Shown: in pieces, positions 42,145 to 50,050 of the stretch
Layout: each line of letters opens with the position of its first letter
Position numbering within the stretch: position 1 is the stretch's first letter
Source of the DNA: CAYUCJ01 sp049282265
Lineage (GTDB): Bacteria > Desulfobacterota > DSM-4660 > Desulfatiglandales > Desulfatiglandaceae
Length of the DNA: 64,000 nt
Direction: 5' to 3'
Assembly (NCBI GenBank): GCA_049282265.1
Contig: JBAPTR010000177.1
Location: 1-64,000, forward strand
Program-made: the position numbers and the translations under genes
The notes under the pieces: model-generated
What the model was told of the DNA's origin: nothing
Seen by the model: only the letters and a program-made list of their open reading frames with translations
Databases searched by the model: none

Positions 42145-42175
42145 AATCGGGGCGATCAGGAAGATCACCCCGATT
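42145..42175. terminator. Hairpin between fmdE-like and tauE-like genes
   Basis: AATCGGGGCGATC-AGGAA-GATCACCCCGATT, 12 of 13 positions paired, loop of 5. On the plus strand it is followed after 8 bases by a T tract; on the minus strand (gene direction) it precedes the tauE ribosome-binding site by few bases, so it may attenuate or process the transcript. Confidence 0.45.
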
Positions 42176-42190
42176 CACCCATCTTTTTTT

Positions 42191-42799
42191 TTATTCGTCA
42201 TACCCGGAACAGGGTATGCAGACCGTCTTACCATCAGACCCCATTCGCAGTTTGTCCACAAAGGTAAGCTCTCCGCACTTCTCACATGCCTTTGCCTCGA
42301 AAAGACCTTTTCCTTTCTTTACATCCACCTCCTGGATTGCGCCGATGTCGAGAAACTCGGATTCAGGAAGCCCGAGTATTCTATTTACCAGGGGATCCGT
42401 AAGTTCCGGCTCAATATCCTGGGGTGGGACGCCTGTCTTCCTTTTCTGTACAAAGGGAGAACCCAGGGCCTTTTCAAAAAAGTCGGGTTTCAGCGAAACG
42501 CGCACAGAGCGCCCCGTTTTGGTGTCGATGAGGGTGAAGGCCATCTTATTGTAGTAAAGCTTCTCAATGTTGGACTTGCCATACGTGCATCCGGTGGCCA
42601 TCATCAACCCGTCCAGGAAGCATCCGGCGGCATGGCCCTTCCCCGTCTCGGATTTCATCACGAGTTCCTTGTCTTGGGCGCGTTCCACCCCCAGAGTCTT
42701 CATGGCTGCCAAACCGGCCCGCAATCCCATGGGCATGGCCGGGCACTTGTGTCCGTGAAATTTCATTCCTGTCTCAAACAGTTCCTGTAATGCTTCCAT
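42191..42799 (-). CDS. FmdE-family protein with C-terminal zinc ribbon
   Basis: 202 residues. N-terminal FmdE domain (formylmethanofuran dehydrogenase subunit E-like) with KFHGHKCPAMPMGLRAG and GHAAGCFLDGLMMATGCTYGKSN; C-terminal zinc ribbon CEKCGELTF...CIPCSGY. ATG at 42799 is chosen because GGGAGACAGAAAG stands before it. Free-standing FmdE proteins occur in many anaerobes near redox or metal genes and their job is unknown. Upstream of tauE, downstream of a small thioredoxin. Confidence 0.85.
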   Translation of the reverse strand: MEALQELFETGMKFHGHKCPAMPMGLRAGLAAMKTLGVERAQDKELVMKSETGKGHAAGCFLDGLMMATGCTYGKSNIEKLYYNKMAFTLIDTKTGRSVRVSLKPDFFEKALGSPFVQKRKTGVPPQDIEPELTDPLVNRILGLPESEFLDIGAIQEVDVKKGKGLFEAKACEKCGELTFVDKLRMGSDGKTVCIPCSGYDE

Positions 42800-42879
42800 C
42801 TTTCTGTCTCCCTTCATAAGTAAAAAGTAAATGTTCCGACCCTAACGACCGGTGTGCTGTGACTACTGTTGTCCTTTCT

Positions 42880-43113
42880 CTACTTCTGAATCCACTTTTT
42901 AACATCCTCTTTGCTGGGGACCTTTCCTACACATTTGACCTCACCCTCTACCACCACGGCAGGTGTCATGAAGACTCCGGCCTTCGCGATCTCCATGGTA
43001 TCCTTCACTTTCACAATGCGGACATCCAAGCCGGTCTCCTCAACCACTTCCCTGACCACCGCTTCCGTCTTCTGGCACTTCGGGCACCCCGGCCCCAATA
43101 CTTTTATTTCCAT
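42880..43113 (-). CDS. Small thioredoxin (TM0996/MTH895-type)
   Basis: 77 residues: LGPGCPKCQKTEAVVREVVEE with active site CPKC (Cys10, Cys13), and TPAVVVEGEVKCVGKVPS with cis-Pro. This is the glutaredoxin-like MTH895/TM0996 family that often sits next to PF03773 permeases and ArsR regulators. ATG at 43113 follows AAAGGAGCAACATC. Cytoplasmic. Confidence 0.9.
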   Translation of the reverse strand: MEIKVLGPGCPKCQKTEAVVREVVEETGLDVRIVKVKDTMEIAKAGVFMTPAVVVEGEVKCVGKVPSKEDVKKWIQK

Positions 43114-43155
43114 GATGTTGCTCCTTTCATTTTTTATTCTCATCTCTTTAGTTTT

Positions 43156-43218
43156 CACCGCAAAGACGCCAAGAACGCAAAGACTACCTATTTTAATTTT
43201 CGTCGAGAAGGCGAAAAA
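43156..43218. repeat. Dispersed 27-base motif plus hairpin (copy 1)
   Basis: CACCGCAAAGACGCCAAGAA and CGCAAAG, followed by the palindrome TTTTCGTCGAGAAGGCGAAAA. Related copies occur at 43811 and, inverted, at 44021. The motif is common in delta-proteobacterial genomes and I cannot assign it a mechanism. Confidence 0.7.
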
Positions 43219-43294
43219 TAAAAAACAATCTGTTCAAGAGAATTCCGTTTTCCCAGCGTGAAACCGCCCCATTTTAGCAGATCTCCCATGCGGG

Positions 43295-43792
43295 CTAATG
43301 TTGTGCCTCTTTCAGCAATTCTTTGAGCATTGTTCTTGACGGTATTTTCCCGACGGACTTGACCTCTCCGTTGATCACTAGAGCCGGACTTCCCATGACC
43401 CCGTAGCTTCCGATCTCCTTGATATCCCTGATATGTTCCAGGTCGGCCACGATGTTCATCTCAGCCATAACTTCCATCAGGGCCCTCTCCAGACCGTCAC
43501 ACTGGGTACACCCGGGTCCCAGGACCTTGATTTTGATCCCGCCGGAAGACCCCTCTTCAAAGGGCTGACCCAGAAACTTCCTGAATTCCCTGGTGAAGGC
43601 CTTTCCGTAGCCCTCGGCGGCACGATCAGGTATGTAGTTTTTCCTGCTGAGTCTCTTCAACAGTTCGGCTCCAACTTCTTCGTCGTTCCTGTCAGCGTAT
43701 TCTTCGGCCATCTCTTCTATCACCGTTTTCAGCCCGATGATCCCCACACCATGGCCGTCCACGTTGATCTGAACCACGTCATCCTTTGCCAT
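43295..43792 (-). CDS. Two-part protein with MTH895-type thioredoxin at the C-terminus
   Basis: 165 residues. Residues 1-85 form an alpha/beta segment (VVQINVDGHGVGIIGLKTVIEE ... NYIPDRAAEGYGKAFTREFRKFLG) seen beside arsenic- or nitrogenase-related proteins; residues 92-165 are a CTQC thioredoxin (LGPGCTQCDGLERALMEVMAEM) with cis-Pro SPALVINGEVKSVG. ATG at 43792 is chosen; upstream frame reads through the repeat and is not coding. It is parallel to the thioredoxin at 42880 and the permease gene upstream at 44106. Confidence 0.82.
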   Translation of the reverse strand: MAKDDVVQINVDGHGVGIIGLKTVIEEMAEEYADRNDEEVGAELLKRLSRKNYIPDRAAEGYGKAFTREFRKFLGQPFEEGSSGGIKIKVLGPGCTQCDGLERALMEVMAEMNIVADLEHIRDIKEIGSYGVMGSPALVINGEVKSVGKIPSRTMLKELLKEAQH

Positions 43793-43810
43793 GTTCCCCC
43801 CGTTTTCTCT

Positions 43811-43876
43811 CACCGCAAAGACGCTAAGAACGCAAAGTCCTGTTTTTCTTTCCGCTGAGACGGCGGAAAGAAAAAC
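43811..43876. repeat. Dispersed 27-base motif plus hairpin (copy 2)
   Basis: CACCGCAAAGACGCTAAGAA and CGCAAAG, then the perfect 14-bp hairpin GTTTTTCTTTCCGC ... GCGGAAAGAAAAAC (43842-43876). Confidence 0.75.
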
Positions 43877-43890
43877 AAGTCGCGCCACAA

Positions 43891-43977
43891 CTATTCAACA
43901 AGCTTATTCACAATTCTCACTATTCCATCCCTCATGATTGGCACATTGAAGTTCAACAGCAATCCATTGATGTCCAT
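43891..43977 (-). pseudogene. C-terminal remnant of a GxxExxY-family (PDDEXK_3-like) gene
   Basis: The minus-strand frame ends GLLLNFNVPIMRDGIVRIV then NKLVE and a stop, matching the C-terminus of GxxExxY proteins (LL-NF-x-K-DGI-RIVN). No catalytic part is present. It is bracketed by inverted copies of the 27-base motif repeat, which suggests that the gene and repeats move or decay together. Confidence 0.6.
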
Positions 43978-44020
43978 GCTATCTGCCTTCCGCCTACCAT
44001 TATTTCGAGGAATGCTAATT

Positions 44021-44088
44021 TTCCCTTTTCTGTCTTCTCAACAGAAAAGGGAATGCTTTCTCTGCGTCCTTTGCGACTTTGCGGTGAA
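44021..44088. repeat. Dispersed 27-base motif plus hairpin (copy 3, inverted)
   Basis: Perfect 13-bp hairpin TTCCCTTTTCTGT ... ACAGAAAAGGGAA (44021-44053), then CTTTGCGACTTTGCGGTGA, the reverse of the CACCGCAAAG motif of copies 1 and 2. Confidence 0.7.
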
Positions 44089-44105
44089 CTTTTCCAGGCT
44101 TTTCT

Positions 44106-45281
44106 CTACCCCGCGATCCAGCCGTAGCACATCCCCGCGATGGTGGACAGAACCACGATAATCCCGCAGAAGGTGGCGGTCTTCTTCACGCCCATAATGC
44201 CGCCGATCACCAGCATATTAGGTAGTGAGAGGGCCGGTCCAGCCAGCAGCAGAGAAAGTGCCGGCCCTTTTCCCATGCCCGCACCGATCAATCCCTGCAA
44301 TATGGGCACCTCGGTCAGCGTGGCGAAATACATGAGGGCCCCCGATACGGAGGCAAACAGGTTTGCCCAGAGGGAATTGCCGCCGACGAGGGCCTGGATG
44401 TAGTGTTCCGGGATCAGTGCCGAATGCCCGGGTCTCCCAAGCATAAAACCCGCCACCAGCACCCCTGCCCCAAGGAGCGGGAAGATCTGCTTCATGAACC
44501 CCCAGGTGGACTGAACCCATTCCGATCTCTCTTCTTTCATGAACCATGCCTTGAGCATAAGCACCAGGATGATGAGGAGTCCGACGGTGATATACCACTT
44601 GGCTGCAAAGATGGCCGGCCATATTCCCGTAGAACCCTGGACGGGCCTGGCAAAGGCGGCAAAGACCAGGATCAGAACCATTGTCAGCATGAACATGGCG
44701 TCCTGAAACAGGGTCCTGCCTTTTTCCTCCCCATCCGGCAGGTACATCTGTCCGGCGGTCCTTGCGGCATCATCTTTCCGGAAGAAAAACGCCATGAGGA
44801 GCCCTGTAATGACGGCAAAAAAAATGGCTCCTATGGCCCTGGCGAGCCCCAGCTGCCATCCCAGGATGCGTGCTGTCAATACGATGGCCAGCACATTGAT
44901 GGCCGGGCCGGAATAGAGGAAGGCCGTGGCCGGGCCGATGCCGGCCCCCCGGGTGTAGATCCCTGCAAAGAGCGGCAGGACCGTGCAGGAGCAGACGGCG
45001 AGAATCGTACCCGACACCGATGCAACCGAGTAGGACAGGATTTTCTTGGCTGCGGCGCCGAAGTACTTCAGGACGGACGCCTGCGAGACAAAGACCGCGA
45101 TAGCACCCGCAATAAAGAAGGCTGGGATCAGGCAGGTCAGCACATGCCGGCGCGCGTATTCCTGGAGCATCATGAAGGCCTCGAGCCCGGATTTTCGAAT
45201 CGTGGGGTTGGCCCATGGAATGTAATAACACGCAAAAAAAACCAGGATAATCAGCAACAGTTTCCATCTTTCTTTCATCAT
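44106..45281 (-). CDS. Permease of PF03773 (ArsP/UPF0718) type
   Basis: 391 residues, eight or more transmembrane helices. Key motif AVCSCTVLPLFAGIYTRGAGIGPATAFLYSGPAINVLA, with the Cys pair that in ArsP binds organoarsenicals, and a second PALSLLLAGPALSLPNMLV motif. ArsP exports trivalent methylated or aromatic arsenicals; other members may export thiol-metal complexes. An ATG at 45281 is used; GTG one codon earlier is possible. It lies downstream of an arsR pseudogene, which was probably its own repressor gene, and upstream of the thioredoxins. Confidence 0.9.
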   Translation of the reverse strand: MMKERWKLLLIILVFFACYYIPWANPTIRKSGLEAFMMLQEYARRHVLTCLIPAFFIAGAIAVFVSQASVLKYFGAAAKKILSYSVASVSGTILAVCSCTVLPLFAGIYTRGAGIGPATAFLYSGPAINVLAIVLTARILGWQLGLARAIGAIFFAVITGLLMAFFFRKDDAARTAGQMYLPDGEEKGRTLFQDAMFMLTMVLILVFAAFARPVQGSTGIWPAIFAAKWYITVGLLIILVLMLKAWFMKEERSEWVQSTWGFMKQIFPLLGAGVLVAGFMLGRPGHSALIPEHYIQALVGGNSLWANLFASVSGALMYFATLTEVPILQGLIGAGMGKGPALSLLLAGPALSLPNMLVIGGIMGVKKTATFCGIIVVLSTIAGMCYGWIAG

Positions 45282-45362
45282 CACACCTCATTCAAGATCG
45301 TAGCAATTTGACTCTTTACAATCTATACATTTCTATTTAGCGATATTACAAACGCTTAAAAA

Positions 45363-45584
45363 TCACCACCATTCAACCTCTTCTCTATCCTCACACAGCT
45401 GTTGCAGGTTACCAAAAAGGCTGACCATTCAGCAGTTGTGCACCGCCGCCGATCCGGTAATGGATCCATAACCCGCCTTTCCGATAACTCCCAAACCCGG
45501 CCTGGCGCTGTGCTCGAAAACCTTTAGTATTTTGACCCTCCCGGGAACCGAATCGGCCTTTATGACCCGAATGCAATCTTTCAT
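45363..45584 (-). pseudogene. Decayed arsR gene with internal deletion and frameshift
   Basis: The ATG at 45584 begins MKDCIRVIKADSVPGRVKIL then KVFEH, matching MKRFIKVTKALSDPNRVKIV of the ArsR at 19636. The HTH core is deleted; another frame supplies RKGGLWIHYRIGGG (match EKDGLWVNYRLNDG), and a third MVSLFGNLQQLCEDREEVE (match SLLGNLRHWLEDEPEV). It thus needs at least two frame changes and a deletion. Its promoter and operator still look intact. Confidence 0.8.
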
Positions 45585-45598
45585 TATTCTGGCCTAAT

Positions 45599-45642
45599 AT
45601 ATTCTTGAAATAGAATATAGTCGCGAGTTCAGGCTTTGTCAA
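45599..45642 (-). promoter_or_regulatory. Promoter and operator of the arsR pseudogene
   Basis: TTGACA (45637-45642), 17 bases, TATATT (45614-45619), with the inverted repeat ATATTC-N8-GAATAT (45599-45618) over the -10. The same arrangement occurs at 52774-52817 upstream of the RND efflux operon. Confidence 0.7.
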
Positions 45643-45770
45643 GAGAAAAGGAAGAGACTTTTCAAGAAAAAGGGCACAGTAGCTGCCCAATTCGCGGAGG
45701 AATCCGGATTAAGGATACTTCCAAAACACAAACTTCAACCGGAAGCATCCTATTTGTGCAACCTTTGGAT

Positions 45771-46304
45771 TTACTCCCCGTCCCTTATTCTATAATTCCT
45801 GCTGGTAAGATATTTCCCCAAGAGCATGGAACTGAATATCACCAAAGGGATAGAAACCAAAAGCCGGATTATGGAAAACTTGATACCCAGGAAAGAGGCC
45901 TCAAAGATGGTCATGGGAACGCGGCAAATGGCGGAAGCTGCGATGTAGGTGAAAATCACCCCGATATCCGCTCCTTTGCTGTAAAGGCTGTAAGCCACCG
46001 GAAATGCCACATACAGGCCCCCAACGGTTGTGCCTGCCAGCAATATTCCACCCACATGGCCTTTCAGACCCGATTCCTTGCCAAAATGTTTTTCTATCGT
46101 TTCTTTCTTGACCCAAACTTCAAAGAGTCCGATCAGTATGAATGCGGGGGGCAAAATTTTTGCCATCTCCAGGGAAAAATAGCCCAGATCAAAAGCCATT
46201 TTTTTGCCCGGCTCAAACCCCTTCAAAAATGAGAACACCAGAAAAAAAGAGTATGCGATAAACCCCGCCGCCTTGGCGTATTTCATGAGTTTTTTTGATT
46301 TCAC
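45771..46304 (-). CDS. Half-size PF03773-like permease, C-terminal half
   Basis: 177 residues, about four to five transmembrane helices. GILLAGTTVGGLYVAFPVAYSLYSKGADIGVIFTYIAASAICRVPM corresponds to the repeat motif of full-length permeases (here CS/CT is replaced by G-rich TTVGG). It begins with GTG overlapping the upstream stop codon (preceding half), preceded by GGGGAGATCCTCAG. With the adjacent gene it forms a two-polypeptide transporter. Confidence 0.75.
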   Translation of the reverse strand: MKSKKLMKYAKAAGFIAYSFFLVFSFLKGFEPGKKMAFDLGYFSLEMAKILPPAFILIGLFEVWVKKETIEKHFGKESGLKGHVGGILLAGTTVGGLYVAFPVAYSLYSKGADIGVIFTYIAASAICRVPMTIFEASFLGIKFSIIRLLVSIPLVIFSSMLLGKYLTSRNYRIRDGE

Positions 46305-46786
46305 CTGAGGATCTCCCCGAAGAAAATCCCTGTTATAACCGCAACAATAAGTGCGATGAAAAGGCTCAGTACATTTCTTATGATCGTAACTTTCCCCCCA
46401 AAATATTTTTTTTCTATGGGAAACGTGACAAAACCCACCATCATCAATGTGGTTGTGAATGCGGAAATGACCGTATATGTGACGCCCTTTTTAAGTAAAA
46501 TGCCACAAAGGGGGAAAGCTATGAAACCGGGCAAAAGAGTTATGGAACCAAAGAATGATGCCATCAAAACACCTTCGAACATTTTGCCTTTCCCCAGGTA
46601 ATGCAGGATGAGGCTATCAGGCACAAGAGCGAGGATGATAGATACAAGGACGAGCATTGCTGCAAATGCCGGAAGGATCTTCACAAACTTTTTGAAGGCG
46701 ATTTTTATTGCCCTGTAAGTCTTGCCGCGGTCGGCAATGAAAGAGACCCCCACGGCAATAACTAACAATAAGTAGAGGAAATACAT
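46301..46786 (-). CDS. Half-size PF03773-like permease, N-terminal half
   Basis: 161 residues, four transmembrane helices. ILHYLGKGKMFEGVLMASFFGSITLLPGFIAFPLCGILLKKG contains the Cys-Gly equivalent of the permease motif. It overlaps the next gene (TGA/GTG), a two-gene version of what is a single gene at 44106. No good ribosome-binding site is seen at the ATG. Substrate unknown. Confidence 0.75.
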   Translation of the reverse strand: MYFLYLLLVIAVGVSFIADRGKTYRAIKIAFKKFVKILPAFAAMLVLVSIILALVPDSLILHYLGKGKMFEGVLMASFFGSITLLPGFIAFPLCGILLKKGVTYTVISAFTTTLMMVGFVTFPIEKKYFGGKVTIIRNVLSLFIALIVAVITGIFFGEILR

Positions 46787-46937
46787 AAAAAAATATGCCT
46801 CATCTCGCCAACCCCAACCTGTTTTTGGCTGGAAGAAGGCATTTAGCTGCCGTTTCCCCCGGGAGTAAGCCCGGAAGAGAACAGCGCCCTCTCGACAGTG
46901 GCAGGCAAAAAGACCTCCTGCCCCTCTTCATTGAGCT

Positions 46938-46978
46938 ATTACAAAAAGTCCACGGACGTACTTTTTACGATTCCATCA
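46938..46978. repeat. Palindromic repeat unit that supplies the RND gene stop codon
   Basis: ATTACAAAAAGTCCACGGACGTACTTTTTACGATTCCATCA: the end unit of the dispersed repeat. Read on the minus strand it starts TGATGGAATCG, and the TGA is the stop codon of the RND gene (46976-46978). The AAAAAGT...ACTTTTT arms make a hairpin that could serve as terminator. Confidence 0.75.
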
Positions 46979-49900
46979 TTTGATCAGATCGGCCTTTTCT
47001 TTCTTGCTATCCGCCCAATAGACAAACATGGGTATAAAAATGAGGGTAACGAAACTTAAAAGTCCACCAATGGAGACATCTGCCAGCGGTGAGAGTCTTT
47101 CCATACCGATTGCTCGTTCGAATGCGATGGGCAGCATGCCGGCCATCGTTCCAAATGACGTCATCAAGATCGGGCGATAGCGAAGTTTCAAACTTTCCAG
47201 CGCGCTATTGAATGCATCTCTCTGCTTTCGTATATCTTTATAAAAATCAACAAATAAGACAGCGTTTTTTATAATAATACCAAAAAGCAAAATAACGCCG
47301 ACCATGCTCGGCAGACATTGCGGTTTGTCAGTGAGCAGCATCATCCAGGACCCGCCAACAAGCGACAATGGCAAAATGAGGATCATGATCAGTGACATCC
47401 TGACAGACTTATAAATAACAATCAGGGTTAAAAGCATGGCAACAAGACCCATCGCTAACGCTTTGATCGTACGCTTAAAACTCTCGTGCATTTGTGCGAT
47501 GTTGCCCTCATGCGTCACTTCATATCCCGCGGTATCCATGTGTCCCAGTATCTTATCAGAGTCAGCAACAATTTGTGAGATTGGCCGTTTGGCACGGTAA
47601 CCGTTTATATCAATACTATAAAGCAGTTTATCTCTTTCTAATTTAGCCTGGGTCATCTTGTAATTGATGCTTGCAATCTGTTCGAGAGGAATGTCACCAA
47701 ATTTTGTGTGGATAGGCAAAAGCCTGACAGCTTGTAGATTTTTACTGAAAATTCCTTTGAGATACATTTTTACAAATTGTGTATTCATCGACTCAAAATC
47801 ACCACTGAGAGATGCAATCTGGTCTTTCATAGGAATTTGCATCGCAATTTGTGCGGGTGATAAACCATACGATAATGCCTTGTTGACATCAATCTTCAGA
47901 ACAGCCTCACTCAGATCCTTATTCCAGCTAATATTGGTACTTTTCAGTCCTCTGATATTCTTAATGGCTTGTTCGATTTTATGTGCTTCGATGGGCAGCC
48001 CATCATAGGTCGGCGATTTCAAACGGATATCCAAAGGTGCCTTGATGCTCGAAAGCGGCGTCGCCCCAAAATCATAGACGTCAGCGCTTTTTAGACCAAC
48101 AAGCGTATGCAAGCGATCCCTGATTTCATCTTCCAACTGCCAAATAGTTTGTTTTCTGTGGAAACGATCGACACAGTTGATCGTAATAACCGCCTCACTG
48201 GGGAGTGCTCCACTACCGAGAGACAAGACACCGGCTTCTGAACCGAATGATATGGAACTCATCTTAACATATTTTTGAGTATTCAGCCATTGTATGAAAG
48301 GTTTGAGATGGTGCTCTGCCTGTTCTACCGTGTCGTTCGTGCTAAAATATACCTTTGCCTTGACAATACCCGTATCCATCGGCGGCATAAGATCTTGTCC
48401 GACAAGCGGCATAACATTTCTTACGCTCAGAAGAAGCACTGCCAATGCGCCGATTGTAATGGCTATCTTTCGAAATGTGGCATATTTCCCGTTGCTAAAG
48501 TGCAAAACGGATAAGAATGGAGCGATGCCTTTTGCTAAACTGTGTTGATAGATCCACTCAAGCCGCTTCTCGATATTGGTTTTACCTGTGCCTTTTCTAT
48601 AGAGATACAATGAAAGCCTCGGAATAAATCCGATGGATAAAACATAGGATACCAACATGGCAACAATCATGGTCCCGATCAGGGGCCTAAAAATATGCTG
48701 TTGGTAGCCTCCCACAAACAGCATCGGAGAAACAATAGCCACTGTTGCCGCCGTTCCGGCAAAAATAGGTGCTATGACTTCTTTGGTACCTTTGATGATT
48801 GCAGTCTCGATATCTTCTTTAAGTTCTTGCATGTGTCGTTCTATATTCTCTAAAACAACCACAGCATCATCCACAAGCATTCCAAGTGACAAGATAATCG
48901 CGGTATAAACGACGATATTGAGCTCTCCGCCAAAGAGCCACAATATTGCCAAAGAGGAAAAAAATACCATGGGTATGGAAATGGCGGCAGCGATCAACGC
49001 CTTGAAATTACCCAGAAAGAAGAGAAGGACTAAAAGCGTAAAAATAATAGCATCACGTAGAGACTGGAGCATATTGGCATTGGAGGTCTCTACCAAATTC
49101 CTCTGAGTGTCACTGATCTGAAAATTGATATTCGGGTATCGTTGCGCGAGTTTCTTGATTTCGGCGCGTGCGGCATTGCTGACATCAAGGACACTTCCGC
49201 CAGGTGCCCTTTGTATTGCCAGGGCAACCGCCTCTTTTCCATTTCCAAAGTATCCTGAAAATCTTCTTTGATGTCCCCATGATACATCCGCAATATCTTG
49301 CAGCATCACATTGGGCAACACATGTAAATGCTTGAGGCGCTCCATATTGTCTTTCTCACCATAATAGGTAAGCGTGAAAAACCCGCTGTCACCTTTGACA
49401 AAGCCAATAGGTATATTGCGATCAACGGATGCGATAACTTGTATTAGCCGGTCCATATCAATATGATATTTTTTTGCCATAAGCGGGTTTACCGTTAGAT
49501 TGATTGCACTTTGGCGGCCTCCAAAGACCTCAACGTTACCAATCTCCGGATTGCTCAAAAGGTGAGGCTTGAGAAAGCTGTCTGCTATCTTTCGAATATC
49601 ACTGAGAGTAATGCTCGCATTTTTTGGTGACAGCGCGACAACATCAACAGGCAAAGTAAAGGCCCCTGTCGTATAAATCGCGGGATTGGCGTCGCGCGGC
49701 AGTTTTGATTTGGCAATAGAGAGCGCATTGCTCACATCAAGTGCTGCCGCCTCAAGTCCCTTCTTGTACTCAAATTCTGCCTTGACGATAGAAAGGTTTG
49801 GCACATTGACTGAACTTACGTCTCGAACCAGGGAAAGCCTTGAAATTTCCTTCTCAATAGGTTTTGACACTGTATCGGCACTCACCGAAGCAGTAGCTCC

Positions 49901-50050
49901 CGGAATTTTTGTGATAACGATAACAGTCGGCCTTTCAGCATCTGGAAATAGATTTTTGGGCATCTTCACAAGCCCGATAACACCCATAACAAAAAACAAT
50001 ACAATTAAACTGAAGAGCAGATGCGGTCTTTTATAAAATAATTCAAACAT
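46976..50050 (-). CDS. RND-family efflux transporter, HAE1-like
   Basis: 1024 residues, twelve transmembrane helices and two large periplasmic loops. Features: Pro-rich start MPKNLFPDAERPTV, GATASVSADTVSKPIE in the first loop, proton-relay Asp-Asp (VDDAVVVLENIERHMQ) near residue 408, and a C-terminal GVILLFGIIIKNAVLFVDFY repeat. The HAE1 pattern (not the metal-type HME Asp/Glu layout) suggests a broad substrate range. Last gene of the TolC-MFP-RND operon. Start ATG follows AAAGGAGCGATAA. The stop codon is inside a repeat (see above). Confidence 0.92.
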   Translation of the reverse strand: MFELFYKRPHLLFSLIVLFFVMGVIGLVKMPKNLFPDAERPTVIVITKIPGATASVSADTVSKPIEKEISRLSLVRDVSSVNVPNLSIVKAEFEYKKGLEAAALDVSNALSIAKSKLPRDANPAIYTTGAFTLPVDVVALSPKNASITLSDIRKIADSFLKPHLLSNPEIGNVEVFGGRQSAINLTVNPLMAKKYHIDMDRLIQVIASVDRNIPIGFVKGDSGFFTLTYYGEKDNMERLKHLHVLPNVMLQDIADVSWGHQRRFSGYFGNGKEAVALAIQRAPGGSVLDVSNAARAEIKKLAQRYPNINFQISDTQRNLVETSNANMLQSLRDAIIFTLLVLLFFLGNFKALIAAAISIPMVFFSSLAILWLFGGELNIVVYTAIILSLGMLVDDAVVVLENIERHMQELKEDIETAIIKGTKEVIAPIFAGTAATVAIVSPMLFVGGYQQHIFRPLIGTMIVAMLVSYVLSIGFIPRLSLYLYRKGTGKTNIEKRLEWIYQHSLAKGIAPFLSVLHFSNGKYATFRKIAITIGALAVLLLSVRNVMPLVGQDLMPPMDTGIVKAKVYFSTNDTVEQAEHHLKPFIQWLNTQKYVKMSSISFGSEAGVLSLGSGALPSEAVITINCVDRFHRKQTIWQLEDEIRDRLHTLVGLKSADVYDFGATPLSSIKAPLDIRLKSPTYDGLPIEAHKIEQAIKNIRGLKSTNISWNKDLSEAVLKIDVNKALSYGLSPAQIAMQIPMKDQIASLSGDFESMNTQFVKMYLKGIFSKNLQAVRLLPIHTKFGDIPLEQIASINYKMTQAKLERDKLLYSIDINGYRAKRPISQIVADSDKILGHMDTAGYEVTHEGNIAQMHESFKRTIKALAMGLVAMLLTLIVIYKSVRMSLIMILILPLSLVGGSWMMLLTDKPQCLPSMVGVILLFGIIIKNAVLFVDFYKDIRKQRDAFNSALESLKLRYRPILMTSFGTMAGMLPIAFERAIGMERLSPLADVSIGGLLSFVTLIFIPMFVYWADSKKEKADLIK

